Position numbers and translations under genes: made by a program
The notes under the pieces: generated by a model
The model's input: only the letters and a program-made list of their open reading frames with translations
Told to the model about the DNA's origin: nothing
Databases searched by the model: none
Origin: Bacillaceae bacterium UBA7792
GTDB taxonomy: Bacteria; Bacillota; Bacilli; Bacillales; Cytobacillaceae
Length of the DNA stretch: 26,733 bases
Assembly (NCBI GenBank): GCA_002480735.1
Contig: DLCS01000028.1
Span: 565-27,297, forward strand
Direction of reading: 5' to 3'
In this document: piece after piece, positions 15,078 to 22,809 of the stretch
Position numbering within the stretch: the first letter of the stretch is position 1
How the letters are laid out: every line of letters begins with the position of its first letter

Positions 15078-15126
15078 AACTTTAACGATGTGTGCAAAAA
15101 GGTCGTTATCTTTAACGGAAATTAAC
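15078..15126 (+). repeat. Two 30-base-spaced CTTTAACG repeats
   Basis: GTAAACTTTAACGATG and GTTATCTTTAACGGAA agree at about 11 of 16 positions and start 30 bases apart, with a further TTAACC just after. The spacing suggests tandem protein-binding sites on one face of the helix, such as transposase or integrase arm sites; no partner gene is present. Confidence 0.35.
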
Positions 15127-15629
15127 CGCTTTTCATTCATTTTATTACGTTAACAAAATGTTAGGTATAAGGTAATAAGTACTGAACATGCAACTGTTTA
15201 ATTTAATGATTTTCTTCGTGTTCTTAAATTTCGGCCAAATATTACAGTACATGGTCTAAGGCACAAACCTACTATAAACTTCTTAACAGTAAATTTCATA
15301 CTTCCGTTTTTTACGCCTCTAAAAACTAGGCACTGTTAAAGTGTAATGTTGATATGTACATGCCCCTATTCTATTTATTTAAAAAATACATATTTTTACA
15401 TACAGAAATTTTACCATATAACATATTGATTGGTTGCACTTAATTAATATTTCTTATTCACTAAACTGCCCATTAGTTGAAGAAGGGAGAGTTTATGTAC
15501 TTATTCAAGTCTCTCCACTCATACTAAATGTCCTGAAACAGATCGGAAATGCTGTTTAAAAACAGTAAAAAATTAAATCCTGCCCCATTTCTGCCCCAAA
15601 CATAAATTTTAAGAGGTGTTTATACGAGG

Positions 15630-15664
15630 TAAAATAAAAAGAAACCCTGTCATAACAAGGTTTC
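15630..15664 (-). terminator. Terminator of the tRNA-Arg transcript
   Basis: On the minus strand, stem GAAACC-TTGT...ACAGGGTTTC (15,641-15,664, one mismatch) is followed by TTTTTATTTT. Confidence 0.85.
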
Positions 15665-15670
15665 TCGTAG

Positions 15671-15744
15671 CGTCCCAGGAGGGATTCGAACCCCCGACCT
15701 ACAGTTTAGGAAACTGTTGCTCTATCCTACTGAGCTACTGGGAC
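15671..15744 (-). tRNA. tRNA-Arg (anticodon CCT)
   Basis: A 74-base tRNA on the minus strand. The acceptor stem GTCCCAG pairs with CTGGGAC; the D arm is GCTC..GAGC; the anticodon stem ACAGT/ACTGT encloses loop TTCCTAA with anticodon CCT; the T arm is GGGGG-TTCGAAT-CCCTC with one G-T pair; the discriminator base is G. The 3' CCA is not encoded. It decodes AGG. It stands alone, with its own promoter (15,824-15,851) and terminator. I recall tRNA-Arg(CCU) genes being frequent integration sites of mobile elements. Confidence 0.96.
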
Positions 15745-15823
15745 ATAAATAGTAATAATAAATTTATTTAGTTTACACAAACGGAAACTGTCGTCCTGAT
15801 CTCAGAAAGAATCAGCATTAATT

Positions 15824-15851
15824 ATTATAGTTTATTCTCAGAAAAGGTCAA
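15824..15851 (-). promoter_or_regulatory. Sigma-A promoter of the tRNA-Arg gene
   Basis: On the minus strand, TTGACC (15,846-15,851) and TATAAT (15,824-15,829) with a 16-bp spacer. Transcription would start about 70 bases before the mature tRNA. Confidence 0.75.
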
Positions 15852-16064
15852 GTAGTACGTGCTTTTTCGAAAAAACTCCTTATACTGAAGACTTCTAAGC
15901 TCTCCCATAAATTAACTGAAACCAATCTAACCTAAACTCGTCAATTTCATTAGTAGGAAAATGCTAATTGTAAATTTTCCCCTTTACACAGGATTTTTGC
16001 AGAAATGTATCGAATAAAGAAGAGATAGAAGCAACAGCGAATGATTAATTACGGGAGGAAAAGC
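15852..16064. other. Intergenic region upstream of the yeaC operon
   Basis: Must carry the promoter of the moxR-like operon. TTTACA (15,983-15,988) is a fair -35, but the best -10 (TATCGA) is 19 bases on, so I do not call it. A TTTTTCGAAAAA palindrome lies near 15,863-15,874. Nothing else is seen. Confidence 0.4.
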
Positions 16065-17021
16065 ATGACACAAATACAAATGAATCCAACCATTGAACGA
16101 ATATTAAAGAATATAGATAAGGTCATGATCGGAAAGAGGAATGTCGCTGAGTTAAGCCTGGTTGCTTTACTAGCTGAAGGACATGTACTTCTTGAGGATG
16201 TACCAGGTGTCGGAAAAACGATGATGGTACGGGCGCTTGCCAAATCTGTCAATGCGAACTTTCGCCGCATTCAGTTTACGCCAGATTTATTGCCATCCGA
16301 TGTGACAGGGGTTTCCATCTACAACCCAAAGGAAATGGAATTCCAATTTAGGCCGGGGCCAATTATGGGGAATATTATCTTGGCTGATGAAATTAACCGG
16401 ACTTCTCCGAAGACGCAGTCTGCTCTTTTAGAGGGAATGGAGGAGAGCAGCGTTACGATCGATGGTGTGACACACCGACTGGAGAAGCCTTTCTTTGTTA
16501 TGGCGACACAGAACCCCATTGAATATGAAGGAACGTACCCACTTCCAGAAGCCCAGCTCGATCGATTTTTACTAAAAATGAAGATGGGGTATCCAGACGT
16601 TGAAGAGGAAATGGAGGTCTTGAGTCGCGCACAAAAGATTGCTCCTATCGAGGAGCTTGAAGCAGTCATTGATTTAGGAGAGCTTCGGGCTTTACAGCAG
16701 GAAATCAAGCAGGTCACCGTCGATGATATGCTTAAGCGATATATTGTAGATATTGCAAACTGGACAAGGACGGATAGCCATGTGTACTTGGGAGCTAGTC
16801 CGCGCGGATCCATCGCATTAATGAAGGCCGCTCAAGCCTATGCCTATATGTATGGAAGAGATTATGTGCTACCTGATGATATTCAATATCTGGCACCATA
16901 TGTCTTTTCCCATCGCATTATCCTCAAGTCTGAAGCTAAATTTGAAGGAATCACAGCTGAAGATATCGTGCATCGAGTCTTAAGCAGGGTTCCGGTTCCT
17001 GTACAAAGGTTAGTGAAATAA
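16065..17021 (+). CDS. yeaC: MoxR-family AAA+ ATPase YeaC
   Basis: A 318-residue MoxR/RavA-type AAA+ ATPase, matching B. subtilis YeaC in size and position. Walker A is EDVPGVGKT (residues 44-52), Walker B IILADEINR (104-112), sensor 1 lies in MATQNPIEYEGTYPLPEAQLDRF, and the C-terminal lid follows. MoxR proteins act as chaperones that load cofactors or mature partner proteins, typically VWA/DUF58 proteins, as encoded by the next gene. GGGAGG lies 7 bases before ATG 16065; the upstream ATG at 16041 has none. First gene of a three-gene operon: the next start is 1 base after this stop. Confidence 0.94.
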   Translation: MTQIQMNPTIERILKNIDKVMIGKRNVAELSLVALLAEGHVLLEDVPGVGKTMMVRALAKSVNANFRRIQFTPDLLPSDVTGVSIYNPKEMEFQFRPGPIMGNIILADEINRTSPKTQSALLEGMEESSVTIDGVTHRLEKPFFVMATQNPIEYEGTYPLPEAQLDRFLLKMKMGYPDVEEEMEVLSRAQKIAPIEELEAVIDLGELRALQQEIKQVTVDDMLKRYIVDIANWTRTDSHVYLGASPRGSIALMKAAQAYAYMYGRDYVLPDDIQYLAPYVFSHRIILKSEAKFEGITAEDIVHRVLSRVPVPVQRLVK

Positions 17022-17022
17022 G

Positions 17023-18243
17023 ATGAGAGAATCTTTTGCACGTCTAAAGCCAATTTGGAAATTGCTTATCCTATTATTCTTGATTGTCTTGACCTTCTCC
17101 TATGCTATGTTTCAAGGGGGCTTTGTCAGCTGGTTTTTATTCTATAGCTTTGTTCCTTTTGCTTTATATGGTCTATTTCTATCATTTTATAAGCTTGGGA
17201 ATATAGAGGTTATTAGAGGTTTTGAGAAGTCGGAATTTAATGCGGGTGAAAAACTAGTCGTCAACATTAGAATGAAAAGAAGATCAGCATTTCCTCTGTT
17301 TTATATGGTAATCGAGGACAACCTGAGTGCAGCCTTAGCACTCTCTGTAAAAAATAAGTCTACTAAAGCGTTGATTTTTCCTTATTTTCGCAAGGAGATT
17401 GATTTTGAATATACGATTGAGGCACTTCCAAGGGGGGAGCATCATTTCCAGGGCATCCAAGTAAAAGTTGGAGACTTGCTTGGTTTAATTGAAAAGCAAA
17501 CCACATTTCCAACCGCTGATGACAAAATTATCGTCTATCCCGCATACGAGGAATTAATTTATCGGACGATGGACCATCATTATGACCAAGGGATGACGGC
17601 TTCGAAGGAAAGAGTACAAAGAGACACTTCGATGGCGGTGGGAATTAGAGATTATCAACCAGGGGACCGTTTTTCCTGGATAAACTGGAAGGCTACAGCC
17701 AAAAGAAATGAAATTATGACGAAGGAATTCGAACAACGGAAATCACATGATGTCCTTATTTTAATGGATTGTGCTCCAGAAAAGAATTTTGAAGCGGTTG
17801 TATCTTTTACAGCTTCGATTGTAAAAGCAATCTTAAGGAAAGGGGCTCAGGTTGGATTTCTGTCGTCGAGTAGTGAGAGAGTAGCTTTTCCTATTCGAAA
17901 TGGTGAGGCGCATCAGCAGCAGATTTTTTATCATTTAGCAAAGGTGAAGGACGATAGCCCTGTTCCACTTGATGTTGTTTTAGAGGTTGAAGGGTTTTCG
18001 CTTTGGCAGAATGCATCCTTAATGCTTGTTTCTGGCCAGCTTACGAAAAGCCTTGTTGAAAAAGCAGGGCGGTTTTCGGCAAAGCAGGGTCTCGTCACGA
18101 TCCTTTTGATCAAGGGAAAAAATGAATCTGCAACCGACTTAGAAAGAGCCTTGAAAGCAGAAGCAAATGCGCGGGGAGTCAGAGTCGTATTTATCGCAGA
18201 GGGCCAATTTTCCGCTGCCTTTTCGGAGGTGAATCAAGGTTGA
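17023..18243 (+). CDS. yeaD: DUF58 membrane protein YeaD
   Basis: A 406-residue protein anchored by two N-terminal helices (about 11-30 and 34-54). A beta-rich extracytoplasmic-type region follows, then the DUF58 signature GIRDYQPGDRFSWINWKATAK (207-227) and a VWA-like domain beginning DVLILMDCAP, in which the metal-site DxSxS is degraded to DCAPE. DUF58 proteins pair with MoxR ATPases, and with transglutaminase-like proteins in operons of this kind; the biochemical role is unknown, and envelope maturation is often suggested. The start follows yeaC with one base between; its own ribosome binding site (AAAGG) is weak, so coupling is likely. Confidence 0.93.
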   Translation: MRESFARLKPIWKLLILLFLIVLTFSYAMFQGGFVSWFLFYSFVPFALYGLFLSFYKLGNIEVIRGFEKSEFNAGEKLVVNIRMKRRSAFPLFYMVIEDNLSAALALSVKNKSTKALIFPYFRKEIDFEYTIEALPRGEHHFQGIQVKVGDLLGLIEKQTTFPTADDKIIVYPAYEELIYRTMDHHYDQGMTASKERVQRDTSMAVGIRDYQPGDRFSWINWKATAKRNEIMTKEFEQRKSHDVLILMDCAPEKNFEAVVSFTASIVKAILRKGAQVGFLSSSSERVAFPIRNGEAHQQQIFYHLAKVKDDSPVPLDVVLEVEGFSLWQNASLMLVSGQLTKSLVEKAGRFSAKQGLVTILLIKGKNESATDLERALKAEANARGVRVVFIAEGQFSAAFSEVNQG

Positions 18244-20447
18244 AAATTCAGGAGAAACAGGGGAAAGTTCTTAACTTTTTTCTATATACATGTGGTTTTC
18301 TGCTTTTATGGGAATGGCTTCGGCCGCTTAAGGAATTAACAGACACGGCAAATATGAGTGTGTTCATTTTCTTCTTATGCCTTGCCTTTACACTTGCCTA
18401 TTTGAATGTTCATTTTTTTATCCGCACTGGATTAAAGCTGTTATATGTATTTTACACATTGAATTTCCTCTATTTCGAGGGTTCCTTTTTTCGATTTAAA
18501 TGGCTTGTCTTTTTGTTCCAGGATGTTAGAGAAAATATGTCCGTTGTTTTTCAGGGAGATTGGATGGAATTAAGCGATTCTTTTCGAAGTCTTCTTTTCT
18601 TCCTTTTACTTGCGCTCATGGCCTATTTACTCCATTATTGGCTCATCCAGCGAAAACAGATATTTGTTTTTTTCTTTATGACGCTCGTTTTCATTACCGT
18701 TTTAGATACCTTTACCCCTTATGAAGCGAAGGGGGCTATTGTTCGCTCTGTAATGATCGGGTTTGTGGTAATGGGCATACTAACATTCTTTCGCTTAGTT
18801 GAGAAAGAGAGAGTGCAAATGCAAGCAGGTTTCGCGAAAAAATGGATGGCACCATTACTAGTTATGACTTGTATCAGTGTACTAATCGGTTACTCGGTAC
18901 CGAAAGCAAGTCCCATTTGGCCAGATCCGGTTCCCTATATTAAATCCTATTCACAAGGAAGCGGTACAGATGGTTCCGGTGGAGAGAAAAAGGTTGGATA
19001 TGGGATAGATGATTCAAAGCTTGGTGGACCTTTTAAGGCGGACAATACGATCGTTTATGAAACGGAAGTCGATTCAAGACAGTATTGGAAGGTGGAAACA
19101 AAGGATGTCTACACCGGCAAAGGGTGGATCTCCTCTGTGGAAGAAGGAGAAAGGGTTTCCTTTGATCAAAATGAAAATTTCCCGATTGCTTCTTACACGA
19201 ATCCAAATATAAAGACTGAAGATCGAACAGCGATCATTAAACCGGTGGTTAACTATCCACACCTTATTTACCCGCTCGGCTTAAGGTCTGTTCAAAATGA
19301 TTCTCAGAACACGTTTGAAGTTGATTTAAGCCTGGAAAAAATATATACGTCAAACCCAATTGATGGTCCGGGGATTAAGGAATATTCTGTTGAGTACGCG
19401 AACCCAAAATTTAGTGTGAAATCGATGATGAGTATCGTCGATAATCAGCATCCAGAACTTACAGGGGAGTTTCTTGAAAGGTATACGCAATTGCCCGAAG
19501 AACTGCCTCAAAGAGTGAAAGACTTAGCTTTAGAGCTGACAAAGGATAAGACGAATTGGTATGACAAGGCGAAGACCATCGAGAATTATTTTGATGGTCC
19601 CCAGTTCCAATATGATCAAAAGGATGTTGCGGTGCCTAGTAGAAATGAAGATTATGTAGACCAATTTCTGTTTGAGACACACAAGGGATATTGCGATAAT
19701 TTTTCCACCTCGATGCTTGTGATGGTGCGTTCTCTTGGAATCCCGGCTAGATGGGTAAAGGGTTATACGCAAGGTGACTTTCGTGGACTGGGTGATTCGG
19801 GTAAGAGGCTCTATGTCGTCACCAATAATAATGCTCATTCATGGGTAGAGGTGTATTTTCCTAATATCGGATGGGTACCATTTGAACCGACAAAAGGATT
19901 TGCGAATAATATCCAATTTGCATACGATCAGGTCTCTCAAAATACCGGGACAGATGTACAGCAAACACCACAGGCTCCGAAGGTAGAAATGCCAAAGGAT
20001 GAAAAGAAGACAGCCTCAGCTAAGAAATCTTCTTTCTCATGGAAGGAGACATGGTCGAACGCGAAGGACTTCTTAAATAAGTATTGGTATTTATTCATTC
20101 TCGCTCTATTGGTGATTGGATTCGTTATTTATGGATTGTACCGAACACGACTAAAATGGCTGCCTTGTTACTATGTATATCGATTCAAACGTAGAAGAAA
20201 AGACGAGGATTTCCCTGCTGCCTATTTTACGCTGTTAAACCATCTAAATCGCTATGGTCTAACAAGAAAACAAGGACAAACATTGAGGGACTATGCTGAG
20301 TATGTGGACCGTTATTTCTCTTCAGAGGAAATGGGAATCTTAACGGAAAATTATGAACGATATGTCTATAAAGGCCATTTAGAGAAAGGAACATGGGAAG
20401 AAACAAGAGAATTGTGGGAAAATTTAATTAAAAAGACAATCGCTTGA
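18240..20447 (+). CDS. yebA: Membrane transglutaminase-like protein YebA
   Basis: A 735-residue protein with an N-terminal multi-helix membrane domain (DUF3488-like, about residues 12-220), an external region holding a transglutaminase-like Cys protease fold (about 390-560), a further membrane helix (616-635) and a C-terminal DUF4129-type cytoplasmic tail. The catalytic triad is C485 in HKGYCDNFSTS, H533 in NNAHSWVEVYF and E549 in GWVPFEPT; the third residue is usually Asp. The TTG start overlaps the yeaD TGA (TTGA) and is preceded by GGAGGTGA at ideal spacing, which settles the unusual start. It is the third gene of the operon, and the trio probably forms one membrane complex. Confidence 0.93.
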   Translation: MKIQEKQGKVLNFFLYTCGFLLLWEWLRPLKELTDTANMSVFIFFLCLAFTLAYLNVHFFIRTGLKLLYVFYTLNFLYFEGSFFRFKWLVFLFQDVRENMSVVFQGDWMELSDSFRSLLFFLLLALMAYLLHYWLIQRKQIFVFFFMTLVFITVLDTFTPYEAKGAIVRSVMIGFVVMGILTFFRLVEKERVQMQAGFAKKWMAPLLVMTCISVLIGYSVPKASPIWPDPVPYIKSYSQGSGTDGSGGEKKVGYGIDDSKLGGPFKADNTIVYETEVDSRQYWKVETKDVYTGKGWISSVEEGERVSFDQNENFPIASYTNPNIKTEDRTAIIKPVVNYPHLIYPLGLRSVQNDSQNTFEVDLSLEKIYTSNPIDGPGIKEYSVEYANPKFSVKSMMSIVDNQHPELTGEFLERYTQLPEELPQRVKDLALELTKDKTNWYDKAKTIENYFDGPQFQYDQKDVAVPSRNEDYVDQFLFETHKGYCDNFSTSMLVMVRSLGIPARWVKGYTQGDFRGLGDSGKRLYVVTNNNAHSWVEVYFPNIGWVPFEPTKGFANNIQFAYDQVSQNTGTDVQQTPQAPKVEMPKDEKKTASAKKSSFSWKETWSNAKDFLNKYWYLFILALLVIGFVIYGLYRTRLKWLPCYYVYRFKRRRKDEDFPAAYFTLLNHLNRYGLTRKQGQTLRDYAEYVDRYFSSEEMGILTENYERYVYKGHLEKGTWEETRELWENLIKKTIA

Positions 20448-20473
20448 CCTGAAAATATTCATGTTGTTACAAT
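20444..20473 (+). promoter_or_regulatory. Extended -10 promoter overlapping the yebA stop, likely for guaA
   Basis: -35 TTGACC (20,444-20,449), 18-bp spacer, -10 TACAAT (20,468-20,473) with TG at 20,465-20,466. It would produce a leader of about 220 bases before the guanine aptamer. Confidence 0.6.
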
Positions 20474-20497
20474 ATGACTTAATTATGAAAGCTCTTT

Positions 20498-20667
20498 TCT
20501 CAAACATTGTTGTTTTTGAACAATAAATGATGAGACAAAACTTCTGTTTTTTCAGGCTATCTGTAGAAACAACGGAGAAAAGTGCTGCTTATTCTATGCG
20601 TATCGCACGCCTAGTATGAAACGGAATGGCCGGTATTAAGGACATTCCAGAACAGTATTCCGTGCGA
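20498..20667 (+). other. Structured leader upstream of the guaA riboswitch
   Basis: Two dyads. First: TCTCA/TGAGA (20,498-20,502 and 20,531-20,535) enclosing ATTGTT/AACAAT (20,506-20,511 and 20,519-20,524). Second: TCGCACG/CGTGCGA (20,603-20,609 and 20,661-20,667) enclosing GGAATG/CATTCC (20,623-20,628 and 20,643-20,648), with an alternative ACGGAAT/ATTCCGT pairing. No ORF. Could be part of a long guaA leader or a separate small RNA. Confidence 0.4.
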
Positions 20668-20703
20668 AACAGCCATTATGAAAGAGTTAAAACATACATG
20701 AAT

Positions 20704-20774
20704 CCTTCATATATCCTCGGTAATATGGTCCGAGAGTCTCTACCAAATCACCTTAAATGATTTGACTATGAAGG
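20704..20774 (+). ncRNA. Guanine riboswitch aptamer of guaA
   Basis: P1 is CCTTCATA (20,704-20,711) with TATGAAGG (20,767-20,774). The conserved purine-aptamer blocks TAATATGG, AGTCTCTACC and the P3 arm around CCTTAAATG are present. The specificity base in TTGACTATG is C (20,766), equal to C74 of the xpt aptamer, so it should bind guanine rather than adenine. J2/3 reads AGTCTCTACC instead of AGTTTCTACC: the flipped-out position 48 is C, which should be tolerated. Confidence 0.93.
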
Positions 20775-20853
20775 CAGGATATTCTAATTGTCTTTCTATG
20801 AAACTAGAATTCTGCCTTCGATCTATTTTTTGAAGGAGAGTTCTAGTTTTTTT
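20770..20853 (+). terminator. guaA riboswitch expression platform (antiterminator/terminator)
   Basis: Three segments compete. A (20,770-20,786) begins within the 3' strand of P1 and pairs with B (20,804-20,819, CTAGAATTCTGCCTTC) as antiterminator. B also pairs with C (20,832-20,846), and this B:C stem is followed by seven T residues. Guanine binding holds A in P1, freeing B for the terminator: an OFF switch. Confidence 0.88.
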
Positions 20854-20919
20854 ATATTTCCTGTACTAAGTAGGTAAACTATTTTTAACAATTAAATAAA
20901 AATGATGAGGTGGACAGAG

Positions 20920-22467
20920 ATGAGTAAAGGGCTATTAGGTCAAGAGAAGATTGTCGTATTGGATTTTGGGAGCCAGTATAATCAGCTAATTACAAGAAGG
21001 ATTCGTGAGTTTGGGGTATACAGTGAGCTTCATCCTCATACGATTACAGCGGAAGAAATTAAGTCCATGAATGCAAAGGGAATTATTTTTTCAGGTGGTC
21101 CAAATAGTGTTTATGATGAGCATTCATTTCGCCCAGATGAACGAATTTTTGATTTAGGTCTGCCGATTCTTGGGATTTGCTATGGCATGCAGTTAATGGC
21201 TACGCATTTCAATGGAAAAGTTGAGGCTGCAAAGAATCGTGAGTACGGGAAGGCAGCTATCCATGTTCAGCAGGATACGAAGCTATTTAGTAAGCTGCCA
21301 AAGGAACAAATTGTGTGGATGAGTCATGGCGATTTAGTCGTTGAAGCACCAGAAGGCTTTCATGTAGATGCGACAAGTCCATCCTGTCCGATTTCTGCGA
21401 TGAGCGATGAGGCGCGAAAATTATATGCAGTACAATTTCATCCAGAGGTTCGACATTCTCAGTATGGGAACGAGCTTCTACAAAATTTTGTATTTGGTGT
21501 GTGTGGTTGTGAGGCAAATTGGTCCATGGAGAATTTTATTGAATTTGAAATGGAGAAGATCCGTCAGACCGTAGGAAACAAGAGAGTTCTTTGTGCTCTA
21601 AGCGGAGGGGTAGATTCCTCTGTTGTCGCTGTTCTTATTCATAAAGCGATCGGCGATCAGCTCACATGTATTTTTGTGGACCATGGACTGTTGCGCAAAG
21701 GGGAAGCGGATAGCGTAATGAAGACCTTTGCGGAAGGCTTCCACATGAATGTTATTAAGGTGGATGCGAAGGATAGATTCCTTTCGAAGCTCAAAGGGGT
21801 CAGTGATCCAGAGAAGAAGCGGAAGATTATCGGCAATGAATTTATTTATGTGTTTGATGACGAAGCAACAAAACTGCAAGGGATCGAGTATTTAGCGCAG
21901 GGAACACTGTATACGGATATTATTGAAAGTGGAACAGCGACTGCACAAACGATTAAATCCCATCATAATGTTGGTGGATTACCAGAGGATATGCAATTTA
22001 AGCTAATCGAGCCGCTTAATACATTATTTAAGGACGAGGTTCGAGCACTCGGTACAGAGCTTGGCATACCAGATGAAATTGTTTGGAGACAGCCGTTCCC
22101 AGGTCCAGGTCTAGGCATTCGGGTTCTTGGGGAAGTTACCGAGGATAAGCTTGAGATTGTGCGTGAATCGGATTGGATTTTACGTGAAGAAATTAAGAAG
22201 GCTGGTTTGGATCGCGATATATGGCAATATTTTACCGTTCTTCCTGATATCCGAAGCGTTGGAGTGATGGGGGATGCGAGAACCTATGATCACACCATTG
22301 GCATTCGTGCGGTTACATCGATTGATGGTATGACATCTGATTGGGCCAGAATCCCTTGGGATGTCCTTGAAGTCATATCGACTCGTATCGTTAATGAGGT
22401 CAGCCATGTGAACCGGGTTGTTTACGATATTACGAGCAAGCCGCCTGCAACGATCGAGTGGGAGTAA
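20920..22467 (+). CDS. guaA: GMP synthase (glutamine-hydrolysing)
   Basis: A 515-residue cytoplasmic enzyme making GMP from XMP, ATP and glutamine, the last step of guanine nucleotide synthesis. The N-terminal class I glutamine amidotransferase has catalytic Cys87 (GICYGMQ), with His174 and Glu176 (FHPEVRHS). The ATP-pyrophosphatase domain has the P-loop LSGGVDSS (227-234), and the C-terminal dimerisation domain ends [11 protein letters not shown], the family's standard end. GAGGTG lies 8 bases before ATG 20920; the ATG at 20902 has no site. Expression is controlled by the upstream guanine riboswitch, closing a feedback loop. It is full length compared with the 513 residues of B. subtilis GuaA. 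Confidence 0.98.
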   Translation: MSKGLLGQEKIVVLDFGSQYNQLITRRIREFGVYSELHPHTITAEEIKSMNAKGIIFSGGPNSVYDEHSFRPDERIFDLGLPILGICYGMQLMATHFNGKVEAAKNREYGKAAIHVQQDTKLFSKLPKEQIVWMSHGDLVVEAPEGFHVDATSPSCPISAMSDEARKLYAVQFHPEVRHSQYGNELLQNFVFGVCGCEANWSMENFIEFEMEKIRQTVGNKRVLCALSGGVDSSVVAVLIHKAIGDQLTCIFVDHGLLRKGEADSVMKTFAEGFHMNVIKVDAKDRFLSKLKGVSDPEKKRKIIGNEFIYVFDDEATKLQGIEYLAQGTLYTDIIESGTATAQTIKSHHNVGGLPEDMQFKLIEPLNTLFKDEVRALGTELGIPDEIVWRQPFPGPGLGIRVLGEVTEDKLEIVRESDWILREEIKKAGLDRDIWQYFTVLPDIRSVGVMGDARTYDHTIGIRAVTSIDGMTSDWARIPWDVLEVISTRIVNEVSHVNRVVYDITSKPPATIEWE

Positions 22468-22515
22468 AAACGGAATAATAATTGGTTTTTTGCTACTGAA
22501 AAACCCCTATACACG

Positions 22516-22558
22516 AACAATAAAAACGAACATCAATAAAATGTTCGTTTTTATTGTT
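22516..22558. terminator. 18-bp perfect hairpin after guaA
   Basis: Arms AACAATAAAAACGAACAT (22,516-22,533) and their exact complement (22,541-22,558) around CAATAAA. The 3' arm contains a run of five T rather than a tail. It ends on the first bases of the pbuG -35 box. Likely guaA terminator. Confidence 0.75.
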
Positions 22559-22585
22559 GACGAATCGAAATAGGATTGCTAAAAT
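22557..22585 (+). promoter_or_regulatory. Sigma-A promoter of pbuG
   Basis: TTGACG (22,557-22,562), 17-bp spacer, TAAAAT (22,580-22,585). Start near 22,592, 17 bases before the aptamer. Confidence 0.85.
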
Positions 22586-22608
22586 AAAGACAAATAGAAT
22601 ATGTCGTT

Positions 22609-22683
22609 TTACGTCGTATAATGTTGGGAATATGGCCCAAAAGTTTCTACCAGGCTACCGTAAATAGCTTGACTACGAGGTAA
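22609..22683 (+). ncRNA. Guanine riboswitch aptamer of pbuG
   Basis: P1 is TTACGTCGTA (22,609-22,618) with TACGAGGTAA (22,674-22,683), one mismatch. P2 is GTTGGG / CCCAAA-like, J2/3 is the canonical AGTTTCTACC, and P3 encloses CCGTAAAT. The discriminating base before TACG is C (22,673), giving guanine specificity. Confidence 0.96.
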
Positions 22684-22756
22684 GTGATTAACGAAGGGAT
22701 TTTTTTGTGCTATTATTATTCCTTTTCTCTCGCTAAATCACGAACTTGTCGTCGGG

Positions 22757-22787
22757 CGCTCCAGGTAGATGGAGCGTTTTTTATTTT
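22757..22787 (+). terminator. pbuG riboswitch terminator
   Basis: Stem CGCTCCA (22,757-22,763) / TGGAGCG (22,770-22,776) with TTTTTTATTTTT, 22 bases before the pbuG start. The P1 3' strand and the following AAGTGATT..ACGA can pair with the TCGCTAAATCACGAACTT stretch just upstream, a plausible antiterminator. Confidence 0.9.
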
Positions 22788-22809
22788 TCTAAGACTAGGA
22801 GGAAATGGA

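Larger units (their letters stand above)
14938..15629. other. Gene-free, AT-rich region with dyads, short repeats and possible element scars
   Basis: No coding frame is supportable over about 690 bases. It holds a 14-bp perfect hairpin (15,021-15,061); a 30-base-spaced direct repeat of CTTTAACG (15,080 and 15,110); an 8-base inverted repeat TTAACAGT / ACTGTTAA (15,283-15,290 and 15,332-15,339); and, on the minus strand, a short integrase-tail-like frame (15,553-15,612). Confidence 0.5.

Noticed and set aside
15283..15339. TTAACAGT / ACTGTTAA inverted repeat as insertion-sequence ends
   Set aside because: Only 8 bases, no transposase fragment and no target duplication visible.
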